Shown piece by piece: positions 11,728 through 22,265 of a stretch of 64,000 nucleotides of DNA (positions are counted from its first letter, which is position 1; the number at the start of each line of letters is the position of its first letter). The notes under the pieces are model-generated. The model worked only from the letters and a program-made list of their open reading frames with translations, made no database searches and was not told the origin of the DNA. The position numbers and the translations under genes are program-made. The DNA is from Primulina eburnea (taxonomy: Eukaryota > Streptophyta > Magnoliopsida > Lamiales > Gesneriaceae). Where the stretch lies: NCBI RefSeq assembly GCF_022965805.1, contig NW_027331378.1, forward strand, positions 307,474-371,473, read 5' to 3'.

Positions 11728-12053
11728 CGCCCATATGCGCCAACAATGTCGCGCATATGCGCCAGTTATAAAAACTAGCATTTGTCTTCTCGCGCATATG
11801 CGCAAATTATTCCGTGCATATGCGCCAATCATTCTGCCTATCCCGCGCATATGCGCCATTTATGTCGCGCATATGCGCCAGTTATGCAAACTAGCTCTTT
11901 GACTTCTCGCGCATATGCGCCACTTTTCTCGCTCATATGCGCCGTACCTACTGCCCCTCCCGCGCATGTGCGCCATTTACGTCGCGCATATGCGCCAATG
12001 CTACTGGACGTTCCGCGCATGTGCGCGCATTCAAGTCGTGCATGTGCGCGGGG
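11728..12053. repeat. Array of CGCGCATATGCGC units in pairs
   Basis: Twelve units. Their CATATG (or CATGTG) centres start at 11732, 11754, 11795, 11817, 11848, 11870, 11912, 11934, 11965, 11987, 12018 and 12041. Spacing within pairs is 22 or 23 bp every time. Between pairs it is 41, 31, 42, 31 and 31 bp. All values are near multiples of 10.5 bp. Confidence 0.95.
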
Positions 12054-12189
12054 ACTTGTATTGGCACCTTTTGTCAATTCTTTTCTCGACTCTCCCGGTC
12101 TAATCGGTTCCGTCTATAAGTATCTCAATTAATCAATAAATCATCTCAGATTAATTTCTGATTACAGTAATAAAATCTCGGGCATTACA

Positions 12190-12754
12190 GAGACATTTAA
12201 ATAAAAGTCCATGGGCCTTGTAATTGTTACAAGCCCAAATAGAATTGCATGCATGGGAGGTGAAAGGTTGGAGACAACCCTTTCAATGTTCTAGGCTTGG
12301 CATGCTAAAAGTAGTTTTAGCGTTTTACACAACCAAGACAACTCATCCTCCATTACTCGACACACCATATGGCCGAAATATTGCATACAATATTCTCCCA
12401 ATTTTTGTTCTTCAATTCTTGAGGAAATCCTACACTTCTCATTGAAAAATCCTCTTATTTTTCTAGTGTAAAATAAGAGGGGTTCTAGCTTGCAAGTGGT
12501 GGGCCTAATTTTGAAGCAAGGAGAGCTTGAAGATTTTCTTGCCATTCAAGAGCTTAGTTATTTAAAACTAAGTTGGAGCCATCATCAATCCTTTGTGATT
12601 GATAGGTAAAATTGTCTTAAAACACCCTATGTATGAAATTTCGTGTTTTTCGTATTTGCTACACATTATAGGATTAGGGTGCTCGGTTTTCTTGTTGAAA
12701 AACATTTTTGAAACATCCATTGCGCATTAGGGCACCTTAATCGATCCCCTTTCA
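12190..12754 (+). mobile_element. Copia 2 3' LTR, second part
   Basis: This continues the copia LTR after the solo LTR insertion. The sequence on both sides of the insertion shares the phrase GGCCTTGTA around tracts of ATTAATT. I place the end at the CA of TTTCA (12754), after GCGCATTAGGGCACC, by likeness to other plant copia LTR ends. No target duplication was verified. Confidence 0.6.
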
Positions 12755-13871
12755 GTATGATCTCAACCGTTGATCTAAAGGCAGATCGGACGGTCGGGAT
12801 GCATCTAGGAAATAGTGCGGGTATATGACGGATATCAGAGCATCAGGCTCATTATTACCTCGGAATAGAAATGATTTCGACCGTTGGAATTCTAGGGCAT
12901 GCATCATCGTGACATCATCCTGACTGCTCGAGAATACTAAGCGGAAAAATATTCGAAGTCTGGGAGACATGAGGCCCCGGCATCTTGTTTAAAGTCCGAG
13001 ACATGAGGCGTCAACATCTTATCTATAGTCCGGGAAATTGAAACTCCCGGCACCTCATCTCATCTCTGGGATATTTGAAGCTCTCGATGCTTTTATAAAT
13101 CTGAAATTTATTATTTTTCTATTTTGAAGCCCAAGTATGACTGATCGGGACATCCAGTAAAACTTTGGACCGACTATTTAAGGGATGAGTGGTGATACCC
13201 CCATAAGAGCCCGGATCACATCATGACCCGGAATACTAATGAGTAGCCCAAATCAGAGTCAATATGCAGAGTACTTTCTTCACCAGCCGGGCATGGGGAT
13301 GCTCGGGATATTTTCTTCCTGCGCAATCAGGAGCCTGGGCTCTCATACAAACTCCCGGAGCCTTCTACGCGGGCTGTCTCGAGAAGGGCACCACATTCGA
13401 GTGTATCAGTATGCGCTATCTTATCTGTCAGAACAACATGAGTTTGGCGTGTTAAAGAAGCTAGCAAAAGCGCAGGGTATGGGCAGCCGACTTGCCAGAC
13501 TTAACAGGTGGGCACTGAAAAACAAGGTAATCATGGGATTTCTTCATATAAATAGCATGTATATTTCTCATTTACAGATTCCGGAATTCTGAACTCTTGA
13601 GCACCTCACGTATATCACTAAATATACAAGCTATTTCATCCTTCTTCTTCATTTTTTGACTTAAGCATCGGATTGGATACGCCGGACACTCCTCCGACGC
13701 CCATTCACGAGTTCATTTCATTGTTTGAAGGTCACGATAGAAGCCCAGAGTTACAGAGATATATTTTTCTCACAGTATATAACTTTTCCCTGCTCATTTT
13801 CCTTAAATACTCTATCATTATCCGGTGGATCGCCCCGATTTTCGCTCACCCGATTTACCCGAATCACATCA
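12755..13871 (+). mobile_element. Unassigned LTR-like block
   Basis: No convincing coding sequence. It holds a short repeat array at 12957-13095 and a TATA-like ATATAAATAG at about 13549. Pyrimidine-rich sequence follows. This looks like the U3-R-U5 of another gypsy LTR. Its right edge (about 13871) is where homology to element A's 3' LTR begins, so it truncates A's 5' LTR. No ends or target duplication were found. Confidence 0.4.
12957..13095. repeat. Four-unit degenerate repeat, period about 35 bp
   Basis: Units begin with AGTCTGGG, AGTCCGAG, AGTCCGGG and ATCTCTGGG at 12957, 12993, 13027 and 13062. Each contains opposing GGGA and CCCGG half-sites around CATGAGG-like text. The layout is like the palindrome arrays elsewhere but more diverged. 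Confidence 0.5.
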
Positions 13872-15986
13872 ACCACTATAGTCCTTGATTTATTTATCCA
13901 CTTTTCGAGCCATTAAACATATCTAGTCATCTCTTGTCGGCCTATGTTCTCCCGCACATTTGTTTTTGGATATTTCGTTCATTTTAATGCAAAGTCAAGT
14001 CTAAACCTTCTTTAACGCATCGATCTTGTTATATTATGTATTTTGATGAAAATCATGCATGAAAATTCATTGGTTATATGCAAACTTGGGTTAAAAACAA
14101 TTCGAAACCGTTTCCAAAAATTTAAGCATGGAACTGATGTTCTTCCAAAAATTATGGTGTGTATTTTGGTTGGAATCCCTGGGACGGGTTGGGGCTGCTG
14201 GATAGGTTCATGACTGAGTCCTAGGGTTAAAGTAAGGGGTTTGTTTGGTCGGGTTCTAGGCTGGCCGTGCACGAGGTGTATAGGAGTGAATAAGTTGTTC
14301 TATGCATGTATGTTGTGCTGTCGGTGGTTCAGGTGTTGGGTTCAGTGCATGGGTTGGCACGGGGCACTTGGCTATGATTTATGTAGTCTCTAAGGGTCCT
14401 AGGATGATCCTAGTTAGGGTGGTTTAGGGTTTGTTTGGCTAGGGAAAGTGCTGGAAACAGAAACGAGAAAGCTGTACAGAAATGGGCCTCATGGAAGGGC
14501 TATAGGTGTTCGGCCTTAGGGTGTCAAACAGGGGCTGGACCACAGCTCTTGGCTATGGTTTGGGACATGTCTTAGGATCATAGAATGAGTCTTGTTGTGG
14601 TGGTTCATGGGCTGGATGATCGGGTAGAGCACTGGAACCAGAAACTCAAAAGCTGCACAGAATTGGCCCTCACATGAGGGGCTGTCACGGTTCTGATGTT
14701 TTGGGGCTTAGGCGCTGGTTTTGAGTTAAAGGGGCTTAAACATGGTCTTACAATATATCTAAAGGTCGAGTATAGGGCTTTGTTCGGGTTCGGTTTGAGT
14801 CGTTTTTAAGCGTATACTCGTTAGAAGCACATATGGGTCGTAGCGCGTTTCCTTGCGACACTTTTGTTTTCTATGGATGATAGGTTGTTATAAGTTGGTT
14901 TGATTATGGTTTGGGGCTGGTTAGGGTCTTGGACAATAGTTAGGTTGTCGTCTAAGCATGGTTTGAGTCTCGAGTCGTTCGGTAGGTCCTAGGCTATGTT
15001 AAATAATTTTGGAGTCGCATGTGTACGTTTGGGATTTTGTGCTAAGCGTAGTTATTTAAATTTTAAGGTTATGGTATCAAATCCGAGGATTTCCAACGAA
15101 GTCCACGAACTTCGAAAATATGTATCACGTGCAAAATAATTAATTTTTTGAGATATATTATTTGTCTTGTGGCCAAATTTTGTTACAAGTTTGGAAGCCG
15201 GAGAACGTGTCCGGGGACCTCTCCAACCTCTTCGGATGATTATGATATGTTAGGTAGCGGACATCTAGTACAAGGGCTGTGATGATCCTCGTCGGCCCAG
15301 TACTGTGGTTTAGTTTGATCAAACGATCTATGTGTATGAGCCACTTGCATTGAACAGAACTCTACGCAAAATTATTTACGTTTATGATTATGCATAACAA
15401 GTATGAAAATATGGTTTTATGATTTTCATGAAATTTTTTATGAAGGAAAGTCACGTTATACATATTTTTGCCCATAATATTTTGTGTACTAGCTAAATTT
15501 AAATTTACATGGATTTTTATTACGTATTATTAGTTATTCACGGTTTATTCATTCTAAGTCATTGACTCACTAGACTTGATCGATGCAGATGATGTAGTTG
15601 AGGAGAGAAGAGGTGGTGATCAGTGAGCAGGCTCGGGCCAGTGGCTGTGCAAACCCGAGGACCTTGTAGTTTAAGTTATATTATTACACATGTTTTTAAA
15701 TTATTTACTCTAGCTTTTGATTTATTAGGATTGGTGATAAGCAAATTAATTTTATCATTTAGTTAGACTACTTTTTAAATGGGTATATTTTTTAGATTTT
15801 AGGATTAGTTGGATGTTGGTGATTTATTTTAAATGATGAAGTTTTAATATTAATCTTATATTAGTATGAGTGGTGACCGTTAATTTATTTTTGGAGCTAT
15901 ACTTTTAATTAATTACTTAATACGAAAAATTCTAAATTTTTCCGTAAAGATTAAAGTAGTAGTATTTTAAGATACGGTTCATGACA
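13872..15986 (+). mobile_element. Element A 5' LTR, truncated at its start
   Basis: It is homologous to A's 3' LTR pieces at 41755-42233, 53811-54631 and 55979-56702. It ends GGTTCATGACA at 15986, followed two bases later by a primer-binding site. The first 650 bp or so of the LTR, present in the 3' copy, are missing because the block ending at 13871 replaces them. It also lacks the organelle-derived insert found in the 3' copy between GCGGAC and CTAGT (compare 15251-15270). Confidence 0.85.
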
Positions 15987-15988
15987 GT

Positions 15989-16000
15989 TGGTATCAGAGC
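15989..16000 (+). promoter_or_regulatory. Primer-binding site of element A
   Basis: TGGTATCAGAGC, two bases after the LTR. Complementary to initiator tRNA-Met. Confidence 0.9.
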
Positions 16001-16197
16001 CCAAAGTTTCTCGATATAGGGTTTTGCCACTACTGGTTGCGAGAAGCTCATGAAGTAACGCCTACGATTTTAAATGCATTAAGTATTAAGTACGAGTTCT
16101 TAAACTGCATGTTTAAGTTTTTAAATCACTTTAGCATGTTATATGAGTAATTCAGTTATGGATGTTGTTTACGTGTTGGGTTAAATTCTGGTACAGT

Positions 16198-17180
16198 ATG
16201 CCTCCTACATGTGTTATTGATCATGAGAGCCGTGAGGCTCGTGATGATCAGAGAGCTTCCCCTCCACGTCCAACACCAGACCTTCAGGCTCAGATGCTCG
16301 AGGAAATGACTCATTTCTTTGCGCAGTTTGCGAGGAACAATGCTGAGGTGGATAGGAAGACAAGGCCTGAGGCAGTGTATGAGCGATTCCCGAAGATGGA
16401 CCCTAAGGACTTTGGGGGTAGGACTTATCCCATTGTGGCAGAGGGATGGATTAAGTCCATAGTGGGGATCTTTACCTTTATGGAACTACAGAATACTGAT
16501 AGGGTTATTTGCTGAAGGACGATGCTCCGTTATGGTGGGAAGGAGCATCAGTGTCGGTGAATCTGCAAACTCCGACTTGGGAAGGCTTCAAGGAGGTTTT
16601 CTACTCCAAGTACTTTACAGATGAGGTACACTCCCGACTGACTAGGGAGTTTATGACTTTGAGGCAAGGAGACAACAGGGTGGCGGAGTTCGTGAGGAAG
16701 TTTGAGCAAGGGTGTCATTTCGTGCCCCTGATAGCTAATGACGCAAGGGAGATAATGAGGCATTTCTTGGATGGATTACAGCTGATCTTGCGCCGTGATG
16801 TTCGTGTAGCTGGTCCTCCTACCTATGCCGTTGTAGTGACCAGAGCTTTGGCAACTGAACACGATCATAAGGACATTGAGATTTACAGGCAGGGGAAGAG
16901 GCCCCCTCAGGCTCCGCAGCAACGGTTTCAGCAGCCAACTAAGAGGCCGTTTCAAGGGCCTAAAAGGGAAAAGGACAGCAACCACAGAAGAAGGCTGCTC
17001 AGAAACTTACTGAATATTCGGTGTGCCCAAAGTTCAGTCGCAAGCATGAGAAAGAGTGTCTAGGGGGTTCTGGCAAGTGATTCAAGTGTGGATCCACTGA
17101 CCACATGCTCAAGAACTCTCCACAGTGGAAGTAGCCGACTCAGGGCCGTGTCGTTGCGATGCATGCCGAGGAGGTAGATC
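16198..17180 (+). pseudogene. Element A Gag (broken)
   Basis: It begins MPPTCVIDHE about 200 bp after the primer-binding site. The retrotransposon Gag capsid region follows, with FPKMDPKDFGGRTYP, LWWEGA, FYSKYFTDEVHSRLTREFMTLRQGD and VAEFVRKFEQGC. A frameshift near 16505 puts the two halves in different frames. The second half runs to a stop at 17063. Beyond it a degraded zinc-knuckle region (FKCGSTDHMLKN) and the spacer phrase AMHAEEVDP are still visible up to about 17180. The F-family cluster then interrupts the element before the protease. The family is chromovirus-like, most similar to B within this window. Confidence 0.85.
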
Positions 17181-17292
17181 CAGTGATATGAATCCACCTA
17201 ACTCCACCTCAAAAGCTAGCTCATCAGAGGAAGATTGTGAGTTCATATATATTTTGCCCAAAACAACTCTTGCTAACCGATGTGGGACACAT

Positions 17293-17514
17293 CATTCCCG
17301 ACCCCTTTAGACTGCACGTCCTCGTGCCAACTCCTTCGTTAATCTGCACTCCAGGGCACTTCCAGGCATTCCCGACCCCTTTAGACTTTACGTCATCGTG
17401 CCAACTCCTTCATTAACCCGCACTCTAGGGCACTTCTAGGCATTCCCGACCCCTTTAGATTGTACGTCCTCGTTCCAACTCCTTCGTTAACCCGCACTCC
17501 AGGGCACTTCCAGG
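17293..17514. repeat. Three tandem copies of a 74-bp unit
   Basis: Units start with CATTCCCGACCCCTTTAGA at 17293, 17367 and 17441. Each unit ends GGGCACTTC(C/T)AGG. The period is exactly 74 bp, with a few substitutions between copies. Confidence 0.95.
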
Positions 17515-17546
17515 AACATGCACCCACACGACCAGTCAAGAGTATG

Positions 17547-17558
17547 GCTCTGATACCA
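17547..17558 (-). promoter_or_regulatory. Primer-binding site next to F-family LTR
   Basis: TGGTATCAGAGC on the minus strand, two bases beyond the LTR end at 17561. The same arrangement occurs at 45368-45379. Confidence 0.85.
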
Positions 17559-17560
17559 AA

Positions 17561-18140
17561 TGATGTGAATCCTCGTACGAATAAATAGCAAACACGATCT
17601 ATTTAGAATCGCGTCCTCAATTCAATAACGAACAAAGAATCGTTGTTGTCTCGAGCAACAAATAATCACGAAATAAAAAACCAAATTTATGACGAACCTT
17701 CAAAGAACTCGTCTTTGACAATCCGCGTAAGAACGATTGAAAAACGCCACAAAGTAAAACTTTGATAAGTTTGATTTTTGAAGAACAAAGCAAGAGCCTT
17801 GAAAGTTGAGAGAAAAATCTCAAAGTTTGATATTCAATCAATAATAATCTGAATTGTCTCAAAAAATTCGTCCAATATCTTTTACATACTCAAAAGATAA
17901 CAATATCTAGTTGCCAAAATAATAGGACTCTAATCAAAGAAACAAATAATTTCTCGAAAACGACCTCACGCTCGGGCGGTAGATTATGACCGCTAGAGCG
18001 CCGAGGGTTCTAGCCTATTCGCGCTCGAGCAGTAGAAAATGCCCGCTCGGGCGCCGAGTATTCTGGAAATCAACTCTTGGGCAGTACATTTGGCGCTCGG
18101 GCGGTAGTATTTTACCGCTCGGGCGCGGAGCATTCTGGAC
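17561..18140 (-). mobile_element. F-family LTR (copy 1)
   Basis: The left end, TGATGTGAATCCTCGTACGAATAAA (17561), matches TGACGTGAATC...ACGAATAAA at 45382. The two LTRs run colinear through AAATAGCAAACACGAT, the AAAACGCCACAAAG stretch (TTTGATAAGTTTGAT) and TTGAGAGAAAA..CTCAAAGTT. In the upstream part they differ: here the array word is CGCTCGGGCG. The right edge is approximate. It has pol-tail sequence on one side and a primer-binding site on the other. Confidence 0.75.
17968..18126. repeat. Array of CGCTCGGGCG-type units
   Basis: Seven units start near 17970, 17992, 18023, 18045, 18073, 18095 and 18117. They have forms such as CGCTCGGGCGGTAG and CGCTCGGGCGC. Spacings are 22, 31, 22, 28, 22 and 22 bp. 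They lie in facing pairs, with the GCGGTAG and CCGCTC halves opposing. Confidence 0.85.
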
Positions 18141-18412
18141 GTTTTCTTCATTCATCACTTGAATGGTGTTCTTGTGACTCCCAAACTCACTCCCATGCAT
18201 CACGAAGACTTCCGCACTCCGCACCTCGCTTGTAAATCCTTCTCTTTGCTCATAAGCCCATGCAATGCTTCCTTGAATCTCTTCAGTCGCCCCCTCGTGA
18301 TTGGTCCCTTCGGCAAATCTAAAGGGTCCCATGCTTTCCTTGGGGCTTGACCATCCGCGTTCGCATCATCCAGACTCTGCACTCTTGACAGGTAATATAA
18401 CTCATTCAACAC
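18141..18412 (-). pseudogene. Gypsy polyprotein C-terminal tail (F family)
   Basis: The minus strand encodes DLPKGPITRGRLKRFKEALHG, the tail that follows integrase in many plant gypsy polyproteins. MSKEKDLQARC follows before it decays. The same tail, diverged, ends the 523-codon frame in F2 (IPRGRLKMLNVALH). Nothing further upstream in pol remains. It marks the internal side of a 3' LTR. Confidence 0.65.
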
Positions 18413-18590
18413 TGTATTATTTATTGGAATTTATTATGCATGGTTTGAATTTTTGGGTATAATAATAGGGTATTTTCGAAATCTGTTTGAGAAATTTGGG
18501 ATAGTGAATTTAGCACGTGCAGGAGATTAAGTTTATCCTTTTTTGAGAATTGTTGGGTTGAGTGTATACTAATATTATCTCAAGGAAGAT
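18413..18590 (+). other. Element A spacer between gag and protease
   Basis: AT-rich and non-coding. It ends ACTAATATTATCTCAAG immediately before the protease frame (AAGATCTATATAGAG). A branch-point-like ACTAAT and an AG at the junction make a spliced-out spacer possible, as in B. Nothing else was recognised. Confidence 0.35.
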
Positions 18591-20119
18591 CTATATAGAG
18601 GGAGTAGCCACCAATGCTCTATTAGATTCCGATTCTCTCATTCTTTTATATCAGACAGCTTTGTGAGATTTTTGGACGTCAAGCCCACCAGGCTCAACGT
18701 GAGTTATATTGTGACCATTCCATCTGGAGAGAAACTGTCTACTTCTAAAGAGGTCAGAAACTTGAGTCTCGAGCTACATGGCCACACAGTCTATGCTGAC
18801 CTTATAGTATTGCCGATGCCTGAGTTTGACATCATCCTAGGAATGGATTGGTTATCAAAGAATGGAGTAACAATCGACTTCCAACAAAAATCAGTGAGGG
18901 TCTGACCATTAGGTAAAGAGGAGTTTGTATTTGAGCCAAGCGGACGCAGCAGCACGCCGCAGATGATATCAGAGATTTTCCTGATGCATTCCCTGACGAC
19001 GTCTTGGGTATCCCACCTGAGCGCGCGGTGGAGTTTTCAATTGATCGTATGCCAAGCACCTTGCCAATATCCAAGGCACCATATCGATTAGCGCCCACAG
19101 AGATAAATATCTCAAACAGCAAATACAAGATCTATTGGACAAAGATTCATACGCCCCAGTTGGTCACCTTGGGCACACCAGTAATATTCTTGAAGAAGAA
19201 GGATGGAAGCATGAGGCTTTGCATCGACTACAGGGAGTTGAACAGAGTTACAATGAAGAATAAGTACCCACTTCCTAGGATCGAGGACTTATTAGACAAA
19301 TTGCAAGGAGCTTATGTGTTTTCTAAGATAGATCTTTGCTCCGGGTATCATCAGCTAAGGGTGAAAGACACAGATGTGCACAAGACTGTCTTCAGGACTC
19401 GTTATGTGCATTACGAGTTCCTAGTGATGCCGTTTGGATTGGCACATGCTCTAGCGATCTTCATGGATCTCATGAATCAAGTATTTCAGCCTTACTTGCA
19501 TCATTTTGTCATCATATTCATAGATGACATCCTCATTTATTCAAAGAACCATGAGGAGCATGAACATCATCTACACACTGAATTGCAAATACTGCAAAAT
19601 CGTAAGTTGTTTGCAAAATTCATCAAGTGTGAATTTTGGTTAGAGAAGGTGGCATTTTTTGGGACATGGTATTTCTAGTAGTGGCATTGAAGTTGAGCCG
19701 TCCAAAGTGGAAATAGTGAAGGAATGGGTTGAGCCAAATAACGCATCTGAGATCCGCAGTTTCTTGAGCTTAGCGGGTTACTATAGAAAATTCATCCAGG
19801 GATTTTCTTCTATTACAGTGCCACTCACCTTGTTGACAAAGAAGAATGCCAAGTTTTTATGGAGTGCCGACTGGCAGAAACGCTTTGACACTTTGAAGCA
19901 AGCTCTTATAACAGCGCCAGTTTTAGCCATGCCTTCAGGGCAAGGCAACTTTGTGTTGTACATCGATGCTTCTAAACTCGGATTTGGCGCTGTACTGAAG
20001 CATCATGGCCGAGTCATCACATATACCTCAAGACAGTTGAAGATGCACGAAAAGAACTATCCGACTCATGATCTGGAGTTAGCTGCCGTGGTTTTTGCCT
20101 TGAAAATATGGAGACACTA
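18591..20119 (+). pseudogene. Element A pol, first part: protease, RT, start of RNase H
   Basis: The protease is recognisable as IYIEGVATNALLDSD (the active-site DSG is now DSD) and FDIILGMDWLSKNGV. The RT follows from about 19000, with [55 protein letters not shown] and [11 protein letters not shown]. The catalytic IDD is intact. The end of RT and the start of RNase H overlap it in another frame (about 19659-20119): YASASDLR is not preserved, but [14 protein letters not shown] and [17 protein letters not shown] are clear. The frame stops at the CACTA duplication (20115-20119), where element B is inserted. The reading resumes at 38239. Multiple frameshifts make it dead. Confidence 0.9.
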
Positions 20120-20518
20120 TGAAACGACTGCTACTTAAAATGCTACTAAAAATTTTATTATTTTTTTTGTAAGCTTGTTCTCGAAAATATATTTAAATGC
20201 ATGCATGAAATATCAACTGTAAATCACACATTTTAACATAAGAAGGTTCCAATATTGGTAAAACTACTACAGTTAAAAATATGTCAAGTCATCAAACTCT
20301 AGCCAGCCTTTAAAAATATATCAAGTAAGAACCATGCAAAAATACTGACAATCATCAACATAAATAAAATAGTATGAAAATATCCACGATCTCGCCTAAC
20401 TCCTAAACATGATGTGCAGAAAGTATGGTACTCGGGTTAGCGTGCGCACATTCAGCCCCGCGTACTCAGTTTTCAGCACCTCCAATCTCCTGGAGAATAT
20501 GCTCACTTGCACCATTTA
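20120..20518 (-). mobile_element. Element B 3' LTR, outer part
   Basis: Colinear with 35638-36005 of B's 5' LTR (ACTGCTACTTAAAATGCTACTA, split here for length by small differences). Interrupted by element C after ATTTA (20514-20518). Confidence 0.9.
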
Positions 20519-22133
20519 TGTAATAGCCGAGCCCGGTGTACGGTATGGTTTAAGTTTTCGTATGTTATAGATTTATTGATTAAGTTTAAGTTTAGTTGTG
20601 ATGTTAAGAGTTGTGATTATGGGCCATAGTATTGTTTGTTATTTTGTCTTGAGGTGTGGTTGATATTGTTAGTTGTTGGTTGTTGCATTGTTTTGGTTCG
20701 ATTTTAGTTGCCTTAGATTTTGTCTTGGCCGTGACCAGACCGCACCTGCACTCAGTGTAAGGACCGCACCCGCGGTCGTAATTGTTGGATTTTGTGGGTT
20801 TTACCGTGGATTCACCGCACCCGCGGTGATGTTAGTACCGCACCCGCGCTGTAGACCGTACCCGCGGTAATTGCAGGACCGCACCCGCGGTCGTCGATTT
20901 CAGAATTTTTGGTGGAGTGCCGTGAGCTTACCGCACCCGCGGTACAAGAGTAGCGCACCCGCGGTGATGAACAGTAGAGGTATGGTCGAGATTTTAAAGT
21001 GCTTTTTGGATAAGTTGACTTCACTTTTTCCCTTTCCTTTCTTCTCCATCTCGATTTTCTCTTGGAAAACAAGGGTTTTCTCTTATTTCTTTCATTTCCC
21101 ATCTTTGATTCAAGATTCTAGTTGGATTTTCGAGTTGAGATCGAGGTTCTTGGTTGCTCTAAGAAGTTAAGGTAAGCTTTTGGTTGTTTTATTTCTTGGT
21201 TTTGGAGAAGAGATGATTTGGGTTTGTTGTATTTGTTGGTTTAATGGGTTATTTGACTTATGTTCTTGGATATTGAGTTGATGATGGTGTTATTAATGGA
21301 CTATTGTTGTAGGTGGTGTATCAAGAGCTTAGATTGAGGTGTTCTTGTGGTTTGTAAGTGGAATTTCATCCCTTGTGCTCACATGACTATATATGTATTG
21401 TGTTTCAAAGATTTTAATGTGTTATTCCCTTCATTGGCTTCATAATTATGTATTGATTCACTTGTATATCTATTGGAGGCATTGTATGTCTCAATTGTAT
21501 TGAAATGGGAATACAAAGAGTATAGTTTCCAAAGTGTTTGATAAATGTCAAAGAGAGAGTTTAAATGTTTTATGGATTGATAGATACATAGTCAGAGATT
21601 GCATGCAATTAGTTGATCAACGACCAAAGGCTTATATCCCTCAGAGTTATCGATTTATATCGATGGGATACGAGCACTACAGACAGAGTTACTATTGATA
21701 TCAATCCATACCAGAGAAAAGAGAAATACCATCTCATTGTTATTGTTATTGCTATGTTAATTATGATTCATAGATTGATGGTATTCAATGTTTTAAAGCC
21801 ATGTTTTACAGAGTATGCTATGTTCATTGCTATGTAAGAGTTCCACTTGCTGAGTTTTATACTCATTTCAGTTATTTCATGTGATGCAGATAAGAGCGAC
21901 GGACCGGGACGTTGACTTTGGACAGGGGGTCATATGCATGCCATGTTGGAAGGAAGATTTTTGGACATGATCATAAGAATGATATTTTGTATTTTGCTTT
22001 GTCATTTAAATGATCATATATATATTTTATTGTAAAGATGTTTGAAGAAATGTATTTTGAAACTCCTTCCATATATTTGAAAGAAAATTTTAAATTCCGC
22101 TGTATTTTAATTGTAACGGGTCAAGGTGTCACA
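20519..22133 (+). mobile_element. Element C 5' LTR
   Basis: It starts TGTAATAGCCGAGC and ends CAAGGTGTCACA, 1615 bp. It carries an eight-unit palindrome array at 20740-20966. Translations inside it, such as the 74-codon one at 21613, recur at the same place in the 3' LTR and are not genes. Confidence 0.95.
20739..20966. repeat. ACCGCACCCGCGGT array, element C 5' LTR
   Basis: Eight units. The first C of each CCGC core lies at 20740, 20764, 20815, 20838, 20856, 20879, 20931 and 20953. Spacings are 24, 51, 23, 18, 23, 52 and 22. The first unit is degenerate (CCGCACCTGCAC). Confidence 0.95.
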
Positions 22134-22138
22134 TTTAG

Positions 22139-22150
22139 TGGTATCAGAGC
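22139..22150 (+). promoter_or_regulatory. Primer-binding site of element C
   Basis: TGGTATCAGAGC, five bases after the LTR end. Confidence 0.95.
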
Positions 22151-22265
22151 ACCGTTCTTCGGACCAAAGCATATGACTTCGTCTACTTTCAACTGTCCGG
22201 GTATGTTTTCTTTGCATCTATCCATTGTTATCTATTGATTTACTTTTGTGAGCACATTTTAGACT

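Larger units (their letters stand above)
9965..12189 (-). mobile_element. Solo gypsy LTR with target-site duplication
   Basis: It is 2225 bp with TG...CA ends. The minus strand starts TGTAATGCCCGAG and ends GGGTCCCCACA. Perfect 5-bp duplications GAGAC flank it (9960-9964 and 12190-12194). There is no internal region, so it is a solo LTR left by LTR-LTR recombination. The terminal sequences match those of element D's LTRs, so the two families are related, but the array word is different (CGCGCATATGCGC). The 10160-11060 part resembles D's U5 side, for example TCTAGGGATCCCGTTGTGAATAAGACG. Confidence 0.95.
17187..17560 (-). mobile_element. F-family leader region with primer-binding site
   Basis: The block carries the phrase CACCTAACTC...AAAAGCTAGCTC and, near 17275, CCGATGTGGGAC. 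I recall these as recurrent in plant repetitive DNA. It also holds three 74-bp tandem repeats. The minus strand has a primer-binding site directly next to the LTR that begins at 17561. I read it as the 5' leader of an F-family element on the minus strand. Its gag is missing, and it sits in A between gag and protease. Confidence 0.5.

Noticed and set aside
11728..12053. CRISPR-like array of short palindromic repeats
   Set aside because: Units are only 13-15 bp, spacers are unequal, and the array lies inside a plant LTR with a perfect target duplication. No Cas genes and no prokaryotic context.
11782..12132. Protein with repeated RAYAP/RICA residues
   Set aside because: It is a read-through of the CGCGCATATGCGC array in three frames and both strands. 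No independent coding evidence.
21613..21837. 74-codon gene, seen twice (also 27805-28029)
   Set aside because: It occurs at the same place in both LTRs of element C, so it is LTR sequence, not a duplicated gene.
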